Origin: Sediminivirga luteola
GTDB lineage: Bacteria; Actinomycetota; Actinomycetes; Actinomycetales; Brevibacteriaceae
NCBI RefSeq assembly: GCF_014639315.1
Contig: NZ_BMFY01000002.1
Span: forward strand, 248,001 to 312,000
Reading direction: 5' to 3'
DNA length: 64,000 nt
Shown: positions 17,746 through 26,989 of the stretch, one piece after another
Position numbering within the stretch: the stretch's first letter is position 1
How the letters are laid out: every line of letters begins with the position of its first letter
Position numbers and translations under genes: made by a program
Notes under the pieces: model-generated
Told to the model about the DNA's origin: nothing
What the model saw: only the letters and a program-made list of their open reading frames with translations
The model's database searches: none

Positions 17746-18972
17746 TCAGCCGCGGCGACGAGGGCTCGCCGGCTGCGCGAGCCCGGTGTGGGCCAGCGCC
17801 AGGAGGCTCAGGAGGGCGGTGGCGCCGATGACGAGCAGGAAACCCGCCTCATGACCGCGTGCCTCGACCACGACTCCCGCCACCGCAGACGCGCCCGATT
17901 GGCCCACGATGACGGCCGAGGCCATCGCCGCCATCAGCGTCGTCACGCGCCCGGCCGGGGCCGACTGCGCGGCAAGGCCGAAGAGCGTGACCAGGACCGG
18001 CCCGATTCCGCAGCCGGTGACCAGGAGCACGGCGACCATCGCCGGCACCGTGGCGGCCAAGGGGAGCAGTACCGCACCAGCGAGCGCGACCAGCGCGAAG
18101 ACCAGCCAGCGGTGACGCAAGGCGAAACCGGGCGGCAGCAGGACCACCGCGAGCGCCATCACCGCGGAGGTCAGCCCCATCGCGCCGTAGGCCAGACCGG
18201 TCTGGGCGCCATCGGCGACGGCACCCATGAAAGCGGTCAGAGAGGTCAGCGTGGAACCGAAGAAGAGGCCCACCGCGCCCATGCCCAGCACCGGCAGGAC
18301 GCACACCGGCCGCCACAGCGAACGCAGCGGGGCGAGGTCCCCGGCACCGCGCGCGCCGGGCGCCCGGGCCGGACCGAACTCGTGCGTGGAGTGCAGCGCG
18401 AACGCCGTCACGCAGCCGATCGTCAGCACCGCCGCGGCGATCAGCGGCGCCGTCGGCAGCAGCAGGCTGGCCAGGGCGCCCACCAGGACGGGACCGAAGA
18501 CGAAGACCAGCTCATCGGCCATCGACTCGTAGCTCAGGGCCGCCTGCGTCGCCCTGGGCCGGCGGTCCGGTTCCACCCGCGCGGCGATCATATTGAGCCA
18601 TCGCACCCGGACCATGGGGCTGATCTGCGGAGAGCTCGCGCCGATGAGGAAGCCAGCGGCCAGCAGCCAGCCGTCCGGGGCCTCCCTCAGCAGGACCGCC
18701 ACGAGCGCCAGCAGGGCGGTCCCGTTGACCAGTCCGGCGGCCAGCAGGACCGGTCGCTGGCCGTAGCGGTCCGCGAGCATGCCCACGAGCGGGCCGATGA
18801 GAGCGGAGCCCACCCCGACGAGTGCCGCGGTGGCACCGGCGGCGGCGTAGGAATCCCGGGTGAGTGACACCGCGGTCATCACGCCGACGATGCTCATGGC
18901 GAAGGGCAGACGGCTGGCCAGGGCGATCGGGAAGAAGGAGGGCCCGGCCACGCGCAGGAGGGCGGTGAGCAC
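17746..18972 (-). CDS. MFS transporter, paralogue of the one next to pgm
   Basis: A 408-residue, roughly 12-helix major facilitator. ADRYGQRP after the second helix is the loop 2-3 signature (canonical G-x-x-x-D-R-x-G-R-R). The stretch SMADELVFVFGPVLV near residue 160 mirrors MMDELLFITGPVLV in the protein at 4475-5656, showing common ancestry. This subfamily is usually left as uncharacterised MFS; substrate unknown. The gene starts at 18972 and has no obvious operon partner; the small membrane protein gene upstream is on the same strand, 66 bp away, and could be co-transcribed. Confidence 0.85.
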   Translation of the reverse strand: MLTALLRVAGPSFFPIALASRLPFAMSIVGVMTAVSLTRDSYAAAGATAALVGVGSALIGPLVGMLADRYGQRPVLLAAGLVNGTALLALVAVLLREAPDGWLLAAGFLIGASSPQISPMVRVRWLNMIAARVEPDRRPRATQAALSYESMADELVFVFGPVLVGALASLLLPTAPLIAAAVLTIGCVTAFALHSTHEFGPARAPGARGAGDLAPLRSLWRPVCVLPVLGMGAVGLFFGSTLTSLTAFMGAVADGAQTGLAYGAMGLTSAVMALAVVLLPPGFALRHRWLVFALVALAGAVLLPLAATVPAMVAVLLVTGCGIGPVLVTLFGLAAQSAPAGRVTTLMAAMASAVIVGQSGASAVAGVVVEARGHEAGFLLVIGATALLSLLALAHTGLAQPASPRRRG

Positions 18973-19038
18973 CGCACAAGTCTACCGGTCTCCCCCCGAC
19001 CGGCTGGCCGGAGGAGGCCGCGCGATGGACGACCGTGC

Positions 19039-19524
19039 TTACTGGGCCACGAGGTTCACGCCGAGCAGAGCCAGCACGCCGAACAGGACGCCCCACAGGA
19101 TGATCGAGATGGTCTGCCAGAGGATCACCCGGGACTTCGAGGCGCCGATGCCGACCATCAGCATCGAGGTGATCTGGCTGGGGAGGATGGACTGGCCCAG
19201 CAGGCTCACGCCGGGAACGCCGAAGCGGTCGAACATGCGCATGAACCGCTCGCGCCGCTTGGTCGGCTCCTTCTGCGAGCGGGCAGCCATCCGGCGCTGC
19301 ACCCCGGCGCCGAAGGTGACGAGACCGAACATGCACAGCCAGTTGCCGATCACTGCCGCCGGCACGGCCAGCCAGATCGGCAGGCCGGCCAGCACGCCGA
19401 TCATCGAGCCGAAGTAGGACTCGACGAAGGGGATGGCGCCGGCGAACGCGATGACCAGCATCTGCAGCCAGGTGTCGACGGTGGCGGCCTGCTCCTGCAG
19501 CCAGGTGATCACGAGGGGTTCCAT
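19039..19524 (-). CDS. Small multidrug-efflux-type membrane protein (PF06695-like)
   Basis: About 161 residues with four hydrophobic segments and a cationic central loop (RRMAARSQKEPTKRRERF). The segment AIPFVESYFGSMIG with its conserved E-S-Y-x-G resembles the family named small multi-drug export protein (PF06695); direct proof of drug export in this family is thin. The ATG at 19524 has GGAAGGA 8 nt upstream. It lies just upstream of the second MFS gene on the same strand, so the two may form a transport pair. Confidence 0.65.
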   Translation of the reverse strand: MEPLVITWLQEQAATVDTWLQMLVIAFAGAIPFVESYFGSMIGVLAGLPIWLAVPAAVIGNWLCMFGLVTFGAGVQRRMAARSQKEPTKRRERFMRMFDRFGVPGVSLLGQSILPSQITSMLMVGIGASKSRVILWQTISIILWGVLFGVLALLGVNLVAQ

Positions 19525-19786
19525 GGTGTGCGTCCTTCCGGTCGTGCGTCTGTCTCGGGTACGTCTTAAGTCCATCAATCCAGGCCGGCGGCGGGTAGTG
19601 CGCTTTAGGCCGTGATCTGCGGGAACTTCTCACCGCCCGGTGCTGACAAATGTCACGCCGGGAGCGGGGAGACCCCGGGTGCCGCACCGCCCCCGGGCCG
19701 ATGCCGCGCCTCCCCCGGGCCGGCACAGCGCCGGGGCGGGGGCGGGTGCCGGACTGGCGCGGGGCCGATCTGTTTGAATTGAGGGC

Positions 19787-21064
19787 ATGACAGCACCGCG
19801 CGCCCTGGACCTCGGTGAGTTCGTCGCCGCCTCGCCCTCCTCCTTCCATGCCGCCGCCGAAGCCGCCCGCCGGCTGACGTCGGCCGGCTTCGAGGCCCTG
19901 GACGAAGCGGAGGACTGGACCTCCCGGCTCGGCCCCGGCCACCGCGGTTACGCGATCCGCGACGGAGCGGTCATCGCCTGGGTGATCCCCGAGGGCGCCG
20001 GTCCCGCGACGCCGTACTCCGTCATCGGCGCCCACACCGACTCGCCCGCCTTCAAGCTCAAGCCGAGCCCCACGCTGCGCGCGCACGGCTGGGTGCAGGC
20101 CGGCGTGGAAGTGTACGGCGGCCCGCTGCTGAGCTCCTGGCTGGACCGGGAGCTGACCCTGGCCGGGCGGCTGGTGCTCACCGGCGGCGAACAGGTTCTG
20201 ACCCGGGTCGAGAAGATCGCCCGCATCCCGCAACTGGCGATCCATCTGGACCGGGAGGCGAACGCGGGCCTGGCGCTGGACAAACAGCGGCACACCCAGC
20301 CGGTGCTCGCCCTCGCCTCCGGCCCGCACACCGATGTGCTGGCGCTCCTGGCCGAGGCGGCGGGCGTGGACCGCAAGGAGATCGCCGGCTACGACATCGT
20401 CACCTGCGATGCGCAGGCACCGGCGCTGTTCGGGGCGCATGAGGAGTTCCTCGCCTCCGCCCGCCTGGACAACCTCTCCTCCGTGCACGCCGGCGTCGCC
20501 GCCCTGGCCGGCCTGGAGCCCGCGGAGGCGGCGGGCATCGGCGTCCTGGCCGCCTTCGATCATGAGGAAGTCGGCTCGGCCACCCGTTCCGGAGCGGCCG
20601 GACCCTTCCTGGAGGACGTCACGGCGCGGATCTCCCACGCCCTGGGTGCGGACGACGCCCAGCGGCGCCGGGCGCTGTCCCGGTCGTTCTGCCTTTCCGC
20701 CGATGCCGGGCACGCGGTGCACCCGAACTATCCCGAACGCCACGATCCGGCGAACCTGCCCATCGCCGGAGGCGGGCCGCTGCTGAAGATCAACGCCAAT
20801 CAGCGCTATGCCACGGACGCCGTCGGCGCCGCCCGCTGGCACCGCGCCGCCGCAGCCGCCGGGGTCCCGGTTCAGGAGTTCGTCTCCCGCAACACCGTGC
20901 CGTGCGGCTCCACCATCGGCCCCATCACCGCGACCCGGCTGGGGATGGTCACGGTGGACGTCGGTCTGGCGCTCCTGTCGATGCACTCGGCGCGGGAGAT
21001 GTGCGCCGTCGCCGACGTCGCCCATCTGGGCGACGCGCTCGCCGCCTTCTACCGGACGGAGTGA
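19787..21064 (+). CDS. M18 family aminopeptidase (aspartyl aminopeptidase type)
   Basis: A 425-residue cytoplasmic metallopeptidase. GAHTDSPAFK (His83) supplies a zinc ligand; FDHEEVGS near residue 258 holds the catalytic and ligand Glu pair; SADAGHAVHPNY with its following His completes the M18 pattern. M18 enzymes form large dodecameric particles that remove N-terminal Asp/Glu or broader residues. The ATG at 19787 is preceded by GAGGG. The ABC1 kinase gene follows 4 nt after the stop, so they form an operon. Confidence 0.92.
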   Translation: MTAPRALDLGEFVAASPSSFHAAAEAARRLTSAGFEALDEAEDWTSRLGPGHRGYAIRDGAVIAWVIPEGAGPATPYSVIGAHTDSPAFKLKPSPTLRAHGWVQAGVEVYGGPLLSSWLDRELTLAGRLVLTGGEQVLTRVEKIARIPQLAIHLDREANAGLALDKQRHTQPVLALASGPHTDVLALLAEAAGVDRKEIAGYDIVTCDAQAPALFGAHEEFLASARLDNLSSVHAGVAALAGLEPAEAAGIGVLAAFDHEEVGSATRSGAAGPFLEDVTARISHALGADDAQRRRALSRSFCLSADAGHAVHPNYPERHDPANLPIAGGGPLLKINANQRYATDAVGAARWHRAAAAAGVPVQEFVSRNTVPCGSTIGPITATRLGMVTVDVGLALLSMHSAREMCAVADVAHLGDALAAFYRTE

Positions 21065-21068
21065 GGTC

Positions 21069-23027
21069 ATGGCGCAGGGCTCCACGATCGTCTTCCTCGT
21101 CTTCTGCGCGCTGGTCGGAGCTTTCGCGCTGTCCCTGGCGGTGCGGCGGGTGCTGGGCACGCACGTCGGGTTCCTGCGTTCCTACCTGGGCGGGATCGTC
21201 GCCGTCGCCAGCCTGTGGCCGGTCACGCTGCTGTTCGCGCAGCCGGTCGGGATGGTCGATGCCGACGGCAATCTGATCGGCTCGGCGCCGCTGGCGGTGT
21301 TCTCCGCCCTGCTGGCGCTGCTGTGGACGCTCGTGGCGGCGCTGGCGTGCGTCGTGGTGCTGGAGGCGCTCGCCCCGACGGGCTCGGTGCCCTCGCCGCT
21401 GGAGCTGATGCGGATGGCGGTCGCGGCGTTCCGCCGCACCCGCCGGCTGGCGCAGTTCGCCAGGATCGTCTCCCGCACCGGCCTGTCCCATGCGATGCGG
21501 TTCGGCCCGGACAGCTCCGCCTTCGCCCCCGCGCTGGTGGAGGCGCTCAACCGCTTCGGCGTCACATTCGTCAAGCTGGGGCAGTTGCTCTCCACCAGGC
21601 AGGACCTGCTGCCGGACGCCACCACCCGGGCGCTGGCCAGCCTGCAGTCCGATGCCGAACCGGTGCCGACGGACGTGATCAAGAAGGTGATCGCACGGGA
21701 TCTGGGCGCCGATGTGGACGAACTGTTCACCCGTTTCGAGGACCGGCCGCTCGCGGCGGCCTCGGTCGCGCAGGTGCACGAAGCCGTCATGAAGGACGGT
21801 GACAGCGTGGTGGTGAAGGTGCAACGGCCCAGCGCCCGTGCCCAGGTCCGCGACGACTTCGACATCCTCCGCCACGCCTCCCGGATGGCCGAGGCACGGT
21901 TCCCCTGGGCCCGCAGGATGGGACTGACTTCCCTCGTCGAGGACCTCATGGAGTCCGTGCAGCGGGAGCTGGACTATCGCCAGGAGGCGGAGAACACGCG
22001 CGCGCTGGAGACCTCCCTGCGCAAGCAGTCAGGCATCCGGGTGCCGCATGTGCGGCCGGAGTTCACCTCGCCGCGGGTGCTGGTGATGAGCAAACTGGAG
22101 GGGGTGCCGCTCTCACACGCGCAGGAGCGCGTGGCCCGGCTGGACGAGGCGGACCGTCTCCGGCTGGCCCGCGATCTGATCGAGGCGCTGATCGACGGGA
22201 TCTTCGTCCACGGGGTGTTCCACTCCGATCTCCATCCGGGCAACATCATGCTGTTGGACGACGGCCGCCTGGGACTGCTGGATTTCGGCTCCATCGGCGT
22301 CCTGGACTCCGACACCCGGCAGGTGCTGGCCGCGCTGATCTACGGCGTGATGACCGATGACGCGATCACCGCCACGGATGCGCTGTTCCTGGCGTTCGAT
22401 GTCCCGGACGAGACGGACCTGGACCAGTTGCGACGCCAGGTGGGCCGGGAGATCGCGCTGGTGCAGAACCAGGACCAGATGGATGCGGCGCTCTTCGGCC
22501 GGCTGTTCGCGATCGCCCGCGAGCACGGCATCGGCGTCCCCAGCGGCATCGCGGCGGCGTTCCGCACCCTGGCGGCGGTGGAGAAGTCGCTGCTCCTGCT
22601 GCACCCGCGCATCTCCCTGCTGACCGCGGCCCGGGACCGGATCGGCAGCGTGCTGCGGGATCTGCACTCCCCGCGACGGCTCGCCGAGCAGGCGATGGGC
22701 AGCGCCGCGATCCTCACCAGCGTGCTGCGCCGGATGCCGCTGCGGGCGGAGGAGGTCACCTCGGCGCTGGCCGATGGCACCTTCACGGTGGACGCCCGGC
22801 CGTTCGCGGATCCGACCGACCGGGCCTGGATGCGCAGCCTGGTGGACGACGGCATCGCCTCGATCCTGGCGGTGGCCGGGCTCATCACCTCCGCCCAGCT
22901 CATCACGAGCGACAGCGGACCGATGCTCACCGGGAGCCTGTCCCTCTACGCGATGGCCGGCGTGGCGCTGGGCTTCGGATCCACGATGCTGGCCTTCCGC
23001 GCGATCGTACGGGTGTTCCGCCGGTAG
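21069..23027 (+). CDS. ABC1/UbiB family atypical kinase with membrane segments
   Basis: A 652-residue protein. Hydrophobic helices near residues 5-25, 35-60 and 75-100 are followed by the ABC1 kinase-like domain: KxGQ motif FVKLGQLLSTRQ (Lys169), alanine-rich nucleotide loop AAASVAQVH, catalytic DLHPGN (Asp387-Asn392) and metal-binding DFGSIG (Asp405). Two more hydrophobic helices close the protein. UbiB/ABC1 proteins are ATPases supporting isoprenoid-quinone and lipid metabolism; actinobacteria make menaquinone, so a menaquinone role is likely but unproven. Starts at ATG 21069, coupled to the M18 gene. Confidence 0.9.
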   Translation: MAQGSTIVFLVFCALVGAFALSLAVRRVLGTHVGFLRSYLGGIVAVASLWPVTLLFAQPVGMVDADGNLIGSAPLAVFSALLALLWTLVAALACVVVLEALAPTGSVPSPLELMRMAVAAFRRTRRLAQFARIVSRTGLSHAMRFGPDSSAFAPALVEALNRFGVTFVKLGQLLSTRQDLLPDATTRALASLQSDAEPVPTDVIKKVIARDLGADVDELFTRFEDRPLAAASVAQVHEAVMKDGDSVVVKVQRPSARAQVRDDFDILRHASRMAEARFPWARRMGLTSLVEDLMESVQRELDYRQEAENTRALETSLRKQSGIRVPHVRPEFTSPRVLVMSKLEGVPLSHAQERVARLDEADRLRLARDLIEALIDGIFVHGVFHSDLHPGNIMLLDDGRLGLLDFGSIGVLDSDTRQVLAALIYGVMTDDAITATDALFLAFDVPDETDLDQLRRQVGREIALVQNQDQMDAALFGRLFAIAREHGIGVPSGIAAAFRTLAAVEKSLLLLHPRISLLTAARDRIGSVLRDLHSPRRLAEQAMGSAAILTSVLRRMPLRAEEVTSALADGTFTVDARPFADPTDRAWMRSLVDDGIASILAVAGLITSAQLITSDSGPMLTGSLSLYAMAGVALGFGSTMLAFRAIVRVFRR

Positions 23028-23082
23028 CCGTCGGGTGGAAGACCCGGCTCGCGTTCACTCGCCGCGTACAGAACACGAGCTT

Positions 23083-23160
23083 CCTCCCACAACACACTCG
23101 TAGTGCCAGGACCACACCGTAGACGGTGGTGTTCTGGCACTCACGGCATGTTTTGTCAGT
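23083..23160. repeat. Dispersed nested palindrome, copy 2 (with compensatory change)
   Basis: Core at 23102-23141: left arm AGTGCCAGGACCACACCG, loop TAGA, right arm ending TTCTGGCACT. Relative to the other copies the fifth arm base is C instead of A, and the partner base is G instead of T, so pairing is kept. Half-units flank it at 23083-23101 and 23142-23160. It lies between convergent genes. Confidence 0.85.
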
Positions 23161-23201
23161 ACCGGCGTGTGATGCTCAGGCACCCCGCGCAGGTCAACGG
23201 C

Positions 23202-25337
23202 TCAGGCGCTCCCGCGCAGGGCGGCGGCAAGAGCCTCCGGCTCGGTGATCGGCAGGCCGCAGGTGCGGTCGCGGCAGATCACGGCCGCCCGGCGTTCTTC
23301 TTCGGGCAGTTCCTCGGGCTCGGGGTCGATCAGCAGGCCCGGTGAGGGCGCTTCCCAGCCCAGCCGGCGCAGCGCCGGGCTCCGCGAGGCCAGGCGCGGG
23401 TCCCCGGCAGCGCGGGTCTCGGCCTGGGCGAGCCCCCAGCTGCCGCCGCGCGGGGCCTTCAGCGCGAAGATGAGAAAGCCGCGCAAGGCGTCCTCCCGCA
23501 GGGCGGCCAGGCGAACCGTAAGGGGGTCATCGGCGCTCAAGAGCCCCGCGAGCATACCGGCCGCCTCCGCCAGCAGCGCCCGCCCCGAGGGCACGGCGGT
23601 GTCATTGGAGTCACTGGTGCGCACCACCAGGAGGCCGTCGTCCGGCGCATCGAAGATCCGGTTCGTGCCGTCCCCGTCCTCGCCGGTCTCGACGAAGCGT
23701 TCGAGGGCCGCAGCGATCACCTCGCGGGCGGTGCGCAGGTGTCCCGGATCGCCCTCGGCGGAGTACAGCGTAGCCGCCGATACCGCGAGCGCAGCGTAAT
23801 CCTCCAGCACGCCGTCGCCGCCGATGCTGCCCTCCAGGGACGCCCTGGCCAGGAGGCCCTGCCGCCAGTGAGTGCGCAGGAGGTAGGACTGGGCGTCTCG
23901 CGCCGTCTGCATCCAGTCGGGACGCTGCAATGCCTGGGCGGCATGGGTCAGGGCGGTGACCGCCAGAGCGTTCCAGGAGGTCAGGACTTTGTCGTCGCGG
24001 GCTGGTTGAGGCCGGCGCTCCCGTGCGGCCAGCAGCCGGTCGCGCACCGAGAGCCAGCGCGGGTTCTGCCACGGCCGGGTGCCGGCGCGCTGGTCACCGG
24101 GACCGTCGAGGTCGCGCAGCGCGGGCATCTGCAGCACCGAGCGGCCGTGCTCGAACGTCCCCTCCTCGGTGACGGCCAGGAACTCCGCGGCCCATCCGGC
24201 ATCGGCGCCCAGCGCCTCGTCCAGATCGTGCCGGGACCACACGGCGAAAGCGCCCTCGCCGTGGGGCGGCGTGTTGCCGCGGTGCGCTTCCCCCTCGTCC
24301 TCGCACGCGGCCGGCAGTTCTGAGTCCGCGTCGAAGGAGGCGGCGAACGCCCCGCAGTCCAGCCGGAAGCCGCTGGTGAGGAACCCCGCGGTCTGCTCGA
24401 TGAGATAGCGGGCCAGGTCCGCGTTGCCGGAGCCGGGGTCGAGTTCGTTCTCGGCACGCCACCAGTCCACGGCGGCGCGGAGGATCAGGGCGTTGTCGTA
24501 GAGCATCTTCTCGAAGTGCGGCACCACCCATTCACGATCCACCGAGTACCGGGCGAAACCGCCGGTGAGGTGATCGTGGATGCCGCCGGCGGCCATCTGG
24601 CGCATGGTGAGGGCGACGACGTCGAGCGAATCGCTGCGCTGGCCGGTTTCCGCGGTGCGGGCGTGGTGGCGCAGCAACTGGATGAGCGTCATCGGCGGCG
24701 GGAACTTCGGCGCCGGGCCGAAACCGCCGTGCTCCAGGTCGATCTGGTCCAGCAGTTGTTCGGCGGCCGCCTGCAGCTCGGTCTCGCCGGGGACGGGCAG
24801 CGCCTGGCCGTCAGGGGTGCGGGCTTCGGCGATGCGGGACTGCTGGGCGATGCGTTCGGTGAGGGAGCCGGCGATGCCGCTGACCTCGTCCCGGCGATGG
24901 CGCCAGGTCTCGTCGATCGCGCGCAGCACCTGCTCGAAGGAGGGCTGGTTCTGCACCGGCCGCGGCGGGAAGTAAGTGCCCGCATAGAACGGCCGGCCGT
25001 CGTGGTCGGCCCACGCGGTGAGCGGCCAGCCGCCCTGGCCGCGCATGGCCTGCAGCGCGGACATGTAGATGGCGTCGACCGCCGGGAGCTCTTCACGGTC
25101 CACCTTCACCGGCACGCAGGTGGCGTTGATGACATTGGCGGTGTGCGGATCCTGGAAGGACTCCCGGTTCATCACATGGCACCAGTGGCAGGAGGAGTAG
25201 CCGATGCTGATCAGCACCGGCACGTCCCGGCGGCGGGCCTCCTCGAACGCCTCACGGCCCCACGGCCACCAGTCCACCGGGTTCTCGGCGTGCTGGCGCA
25301 GGTAGGGGCTGGACTCGTGTGCAAGCCGGTTCGCCAT
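23202..25337 (-). CDS. YyaL/SPATA20-type protein: thioredoxin-fold plus glycan-toroid domain
   Basis: A 711-residue protein. The N-terminus [19 protein letters not shown] followed by [13 protein letters not shown] (Cys50-x-x-Cys53) is the signature of the DUF255/YyaL family, related to mammalian SPATA20. The remaining 500 residues are helical and resemble an (alpha/alpha)6 toroid like those of N-acylglucosamine epimerases. No reaction has been firmly assigned. The ATG at 25337 has GGTGGAG upstream; an open frame to 25469 precedes it but is not conserved in character. It stands alone, flanked on both sides by copies of the dispersed palindrome. Confidence 0.88.
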   Translation of the reverse strand: MANRLAHESSPYLRQHAENPVDWWPWGREAFEEARRRDVPVLISIGYSSCHWCHVMNRESFQDPHTANVINATCVPVKVDREELPAVDAIYMSALQAMRGQGGWPLTAWADHDGRPFYAGTYFPPRPVQNQPSFEQVLRAIDETWRHRRDEVSGIAGSLTERIAQQSRIAEARTPDGQALPVPGETELQAAAEQLLDQIDLEHGGFGPAPKFPPPMTLIQLLRHHARTAETGQRSDSLDVVALTMRQMAAGGIHDHLTGGFARYSVDREWVVPHFEKMLYDNALILRAAVDWWRAENELDPGSGNADLARYLIEQTAGFLTSGFRLDCGAFAASFDADSELPAACEDEGEAHRGNTPPHGEGAFAVWSRHDLDEALGADAGWAAEFLAVTEEGTFEHGRSVLQMPALRDLDGPGDQRAGTRPWQNPRWLSVRDRLLAARERRPQPARDDKVLTSWNALAVTALTHAAQALQRPDWMQTARDAQSYLLRTHWRQGLLARASLEGSIGGDGVLEDYAALAVSAATLYSAEGDPGHLRTAREVIAAALERFVETGEDGDGTNRIFDAPDDGLLVVRTSDSNDTAVPSGRALLAEAAGMLAGLLSADDPLTVRLAALREDALRGFLIFALKAPRGGSWGLAQAETRAAGDPRLASRSPALRRLGWEAPSPGLLIDPEPEELPEEERRAAVICRDRTCGLPITEPEALAAALRGSA

Positions 25338-25463
25338 GGCTCCACCGTAGCGGGGTACGCCACCGCCGATACAGGGCAGGCGCCCACAGGGCCCGCTTCG
25401 CGCGGGATCGCTCCATTGGCCGGGCTCTAGCGGGAGCGCGCTTCGCGCGGCGCCGCACTGACG

Positions 25464-25541
25464 CTGCACAGAACACCCCGCTAGTGACAGAACAACCCCG
25501 TAGACGGTGGTGTTCTGTCACTACGGTGGTGTTCTACCACT
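25464..25541. repeat. Dispersed nested palindrome, copy 3
   Basis: Core 25483-25522: left arm AGTGACAGAACAACCCCG, loop TAGA, right arm CGGTGGTGTTCTGTCACT. Outer half-units at 25464-25482 (CACAGAACACCCCGCT) and 25523-25541 (ACGGTGGTGTTCTACCACT). It lies between two leftward genes, upstream of yyaL-like and downstream of the DUF3052-like gene. Confidence 0.88.
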
Positions 25542-25596
25542 GAACTGGTGTCGCATCGTGATACCGCCGAGACTGGATGACGATGGACCGCCCCAG

Positions 25597-25992
25597 TCAC
25601 CGGTCGAGCGGTTTCTCGCCCGGTTTCAGGGGGCGTATGCGCAAAGCGGAGGTCCGTTCGTCCACCGACACCTGCGACACCGCACGCCAGCCATAGCCGT
25701 CTAACTGCACCCACAGCTTGTCCCGGTTGATATCGGTGCGGTTCCCTTTCGCGTACACCAGCCACACCGCACGCATCGGAGCGAGTCGTTCAAGGTGCTC
25801 GCCCAGCACAGTGTTGACGGCTTCGCGGTCATCGACGTGCAGCAGCCCGATGTCGGATTGTTCCGCTGACCCGATGTGCGGGCTCGCGGCGGCCGCAAGA
25901 GATTCTGGGAGCCGACGGGCATCGGGCCACGCCCAGATCTGCGAGCTTTCCTTGATCCGGAGTTTCTTCGCCAGCGCTGCGCTGTCGCTCAT
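25597..25992 (-). CDS. DUF3052-like protein
   Basis: A 131-residue soluble protein. The start LAKKLRIKESSQIWAW, the middle AVWLVYAKGNRTDINRDKLW and the end WRAVSQVSVDERTSALRIRP match the layout of small DUF3052-like proteins often found beside AHSA1-domain genes. No enzymatic motif is visible and no function is known to me. The ATG at 25992 overlaps the stop of the SRPBCC gene by four bases (ATGA), so it is translationally coupled and is the last gene of the ArsR-SRPBCC operon. Confidence 0.6.
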   Translation of the reverse strand: MSDSAALAKKLRIKESSQIWAWPDARRLPESLAAAASPHIGSAEQSDIGLLHVDDREAVNTVLGEHLERLAPMRAVWLVYAKGNRTDINRDKLWVQLDGYGWRAVSQVSVDERTSALRIRPLKPGEKPLDR

Positions 25993-26423
25993 GTCTTCTT
26001 CCTCTGCTCCGTCGCCTCGATGGTGTGCAGCACGGCGGTCAGGATCGGGTCGATCTTGGGCCACCCCCGATTGAGGAAGAAGCGCGCGAACTCCGCGCCC
26101 AGTCCTTCGAAGCCTTCCTGAAGGAACTCCAAGCGACATCGTCTCGGTCCGAGCTCGACCACGGTGAAGGTCACGATGGTGTCGATCGGCCCGCCACGCC
26201 ACGACCATCTCATCCGGTGCGGAGCGTCGATCTCCAGGACCTCCAGGTGCACGGTTCCGTCGAACATCGGCGCCGGGTCCGTCGTCATGGTGAATCTGTG
26301 GCCGACCTCGGCTCGGAAATCATTGGGCATGAACCAGATGGCCAGCAGATCACGATCGGTCAAGGCACGCCATAGGGTGCTCGCCGGCACGCCGTATTCG
26401 CCGGTCTTGTAGATCCTGCTCAT
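25989..26423 (-). CDS. SRPBCC/AHSA1-domain protein
   Basis: A 144-residue START-like helix-grip protein: PASTLWRALTDRDLLAIWF at the front, H-R-M-R-W-S-W in the centre, and a long C-terminal helix. The family binds hydrophobic ligands or acts as Hsp90-activator-like domains. ArsR plus AHSA1 pairs are very common and the ArsR partner is thought to control the pair, but the ligand is rarely known. ATGA overlaps with both the ArsR gene upstream and the DUF3052-like gene downstream show a three-gene operon. Confidence 0.82.
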   Translation of the reverse strand: MSRIYKTGEYGVPASTLWRALTDRDLLAIWFMPNDFRAEVGHRFTMTTDPAPMFDGTVHLEVLEIDAPHRMRWSWRGGPIDTIVTFTVVELGPRRCRLEFLQEGFEGLGAEFARFFLNRGWPKIDPILTAVLHTIEATEQRKKT

Positions 26424-26755
26424 GTGCTCTCCTCGTCGAGGTCTTCTAGCAATCGGCCAAGGCGCGCAAAGCGCTCGTCCCAGAAGGCATCCAGATGCAC
26501 CAGCCAGTCCGCGACCGTGCGCAACGGCGCGGGGTTGATGCGGTAGACCCGCTTCCTGCCCTGTGAGGTGCTGTCCACCAGCCCGACTTCCCGCAGCAGG
26601 GACAGCTGTTCCGAGACGGACGGCTGAGCTATTCCAAGCTCCCGGGTCAGTTCAGCGACCGTGAGGTCTTGCTGGCCGAGGAGCTCCAGGATCAGACGAC
26701 GCCGCGGATGACCCAGAGCGCTGAAAACATCCGGAGTCGAAGCAGGACGAGCCAT
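26420..26755 (-). CDS. ArsR-family winged-helix repressor
   Basis: A 111-residue winged helix: VFSALGHPRRRLILELLG, the recognition helix region IAQPSVSEQLSLLREVGLV, then the wing SQGRKRVYRI. It has no cysteine, so it is not a metal sensor of the ArsR/SmtB type and more likely senses a state or ligand linked to its SRPBCC partner. The ATG at 26755 is 11 nt from an inverted repeat overlapping a strong promoter, indicating autoregulation with a near-leaderless message. First gene of a three-gene coupled operon. Confidence 0.88.
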   Translation of the reverse strand: MARPASTPDVFSALGHPRRRLILELLGQQDLTVAELTRELGIAQPSVSEQLSLLREVGLVDSTSQGRKRVYRINPAPLRTVADWLVHLDAFWDERFARLGRLLEDLDEEST

Positions 26756-26764
26756 GCGTCCATG

Positions 26765-26790
26765 ATCATAGGTTTTTACCTATGCGTCAA
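26765..26790 (-). promoter_or_regulatory. Promoter and operator of the ArsR-SRPBCC operon
   Basis: On the minus strand TTGACG (26785-26790) is followed 14 nt later by TATGAT (26765-26770), just before the arsR start. Between and overlapping them is CATAGGT-TTTT-ACCTATG (26767-26784), a symmetric site of the size bound by ArsR dimers. A short 14-nt spacer is sometimes seen in regulated promoters. Operator function is inferred. Confidence 0.65.
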
Positions 26791-26880
26791 GAGTTTCTTG
26801 GAGGTCCGTTCGACGTTCCGGTACGGCGTTCTTGGCAACCGCCAGCGACGCCGCACCGAGGATGCGCTGAACACCACGCG

Positions 26881-26958
26881 AGTGACAGAACACCCCGCTA
26901 GTGACAGAACGACCCCGTAGACGGTGGTGTTCTGTCACTACGCGGTTGTTCTGCCACC
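26881..26958. repeat. Dispersed nested palindrome, copy 4
   Basis: Core 26900-26939: left arm AGTGACAGAACGACCCCG, loop TAGA, right arm CGGTGGTGTTCTGTCACT. A second left unit AGTGACAGAACACCCCGCT precedes it and a second right unit ACGCGGTTGTTCTGCCACC follows, each 19 nt. A fainter third unit (GAACACCACGCG) lies further left. It sits between the lactonase stop and the arsR promoter. Confidence 0.9.
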
Positions 26959-26989
26959 GGGCGGTCAATTCGGCCGACGCGGCCGGCGC

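Noticed and set aside
19642-19653. TGACAAATGTCA palindrome upstream of the small membrane protein
   Set aside because: Only 5-bp arms and no second copy; too weak to call an operator.
26420-26755. Metal-sensing ArsR/SmtB repressor
   Set aside because: The protein has no cysteine and lies in an SRPBCC operon with no metal-resistance gene.
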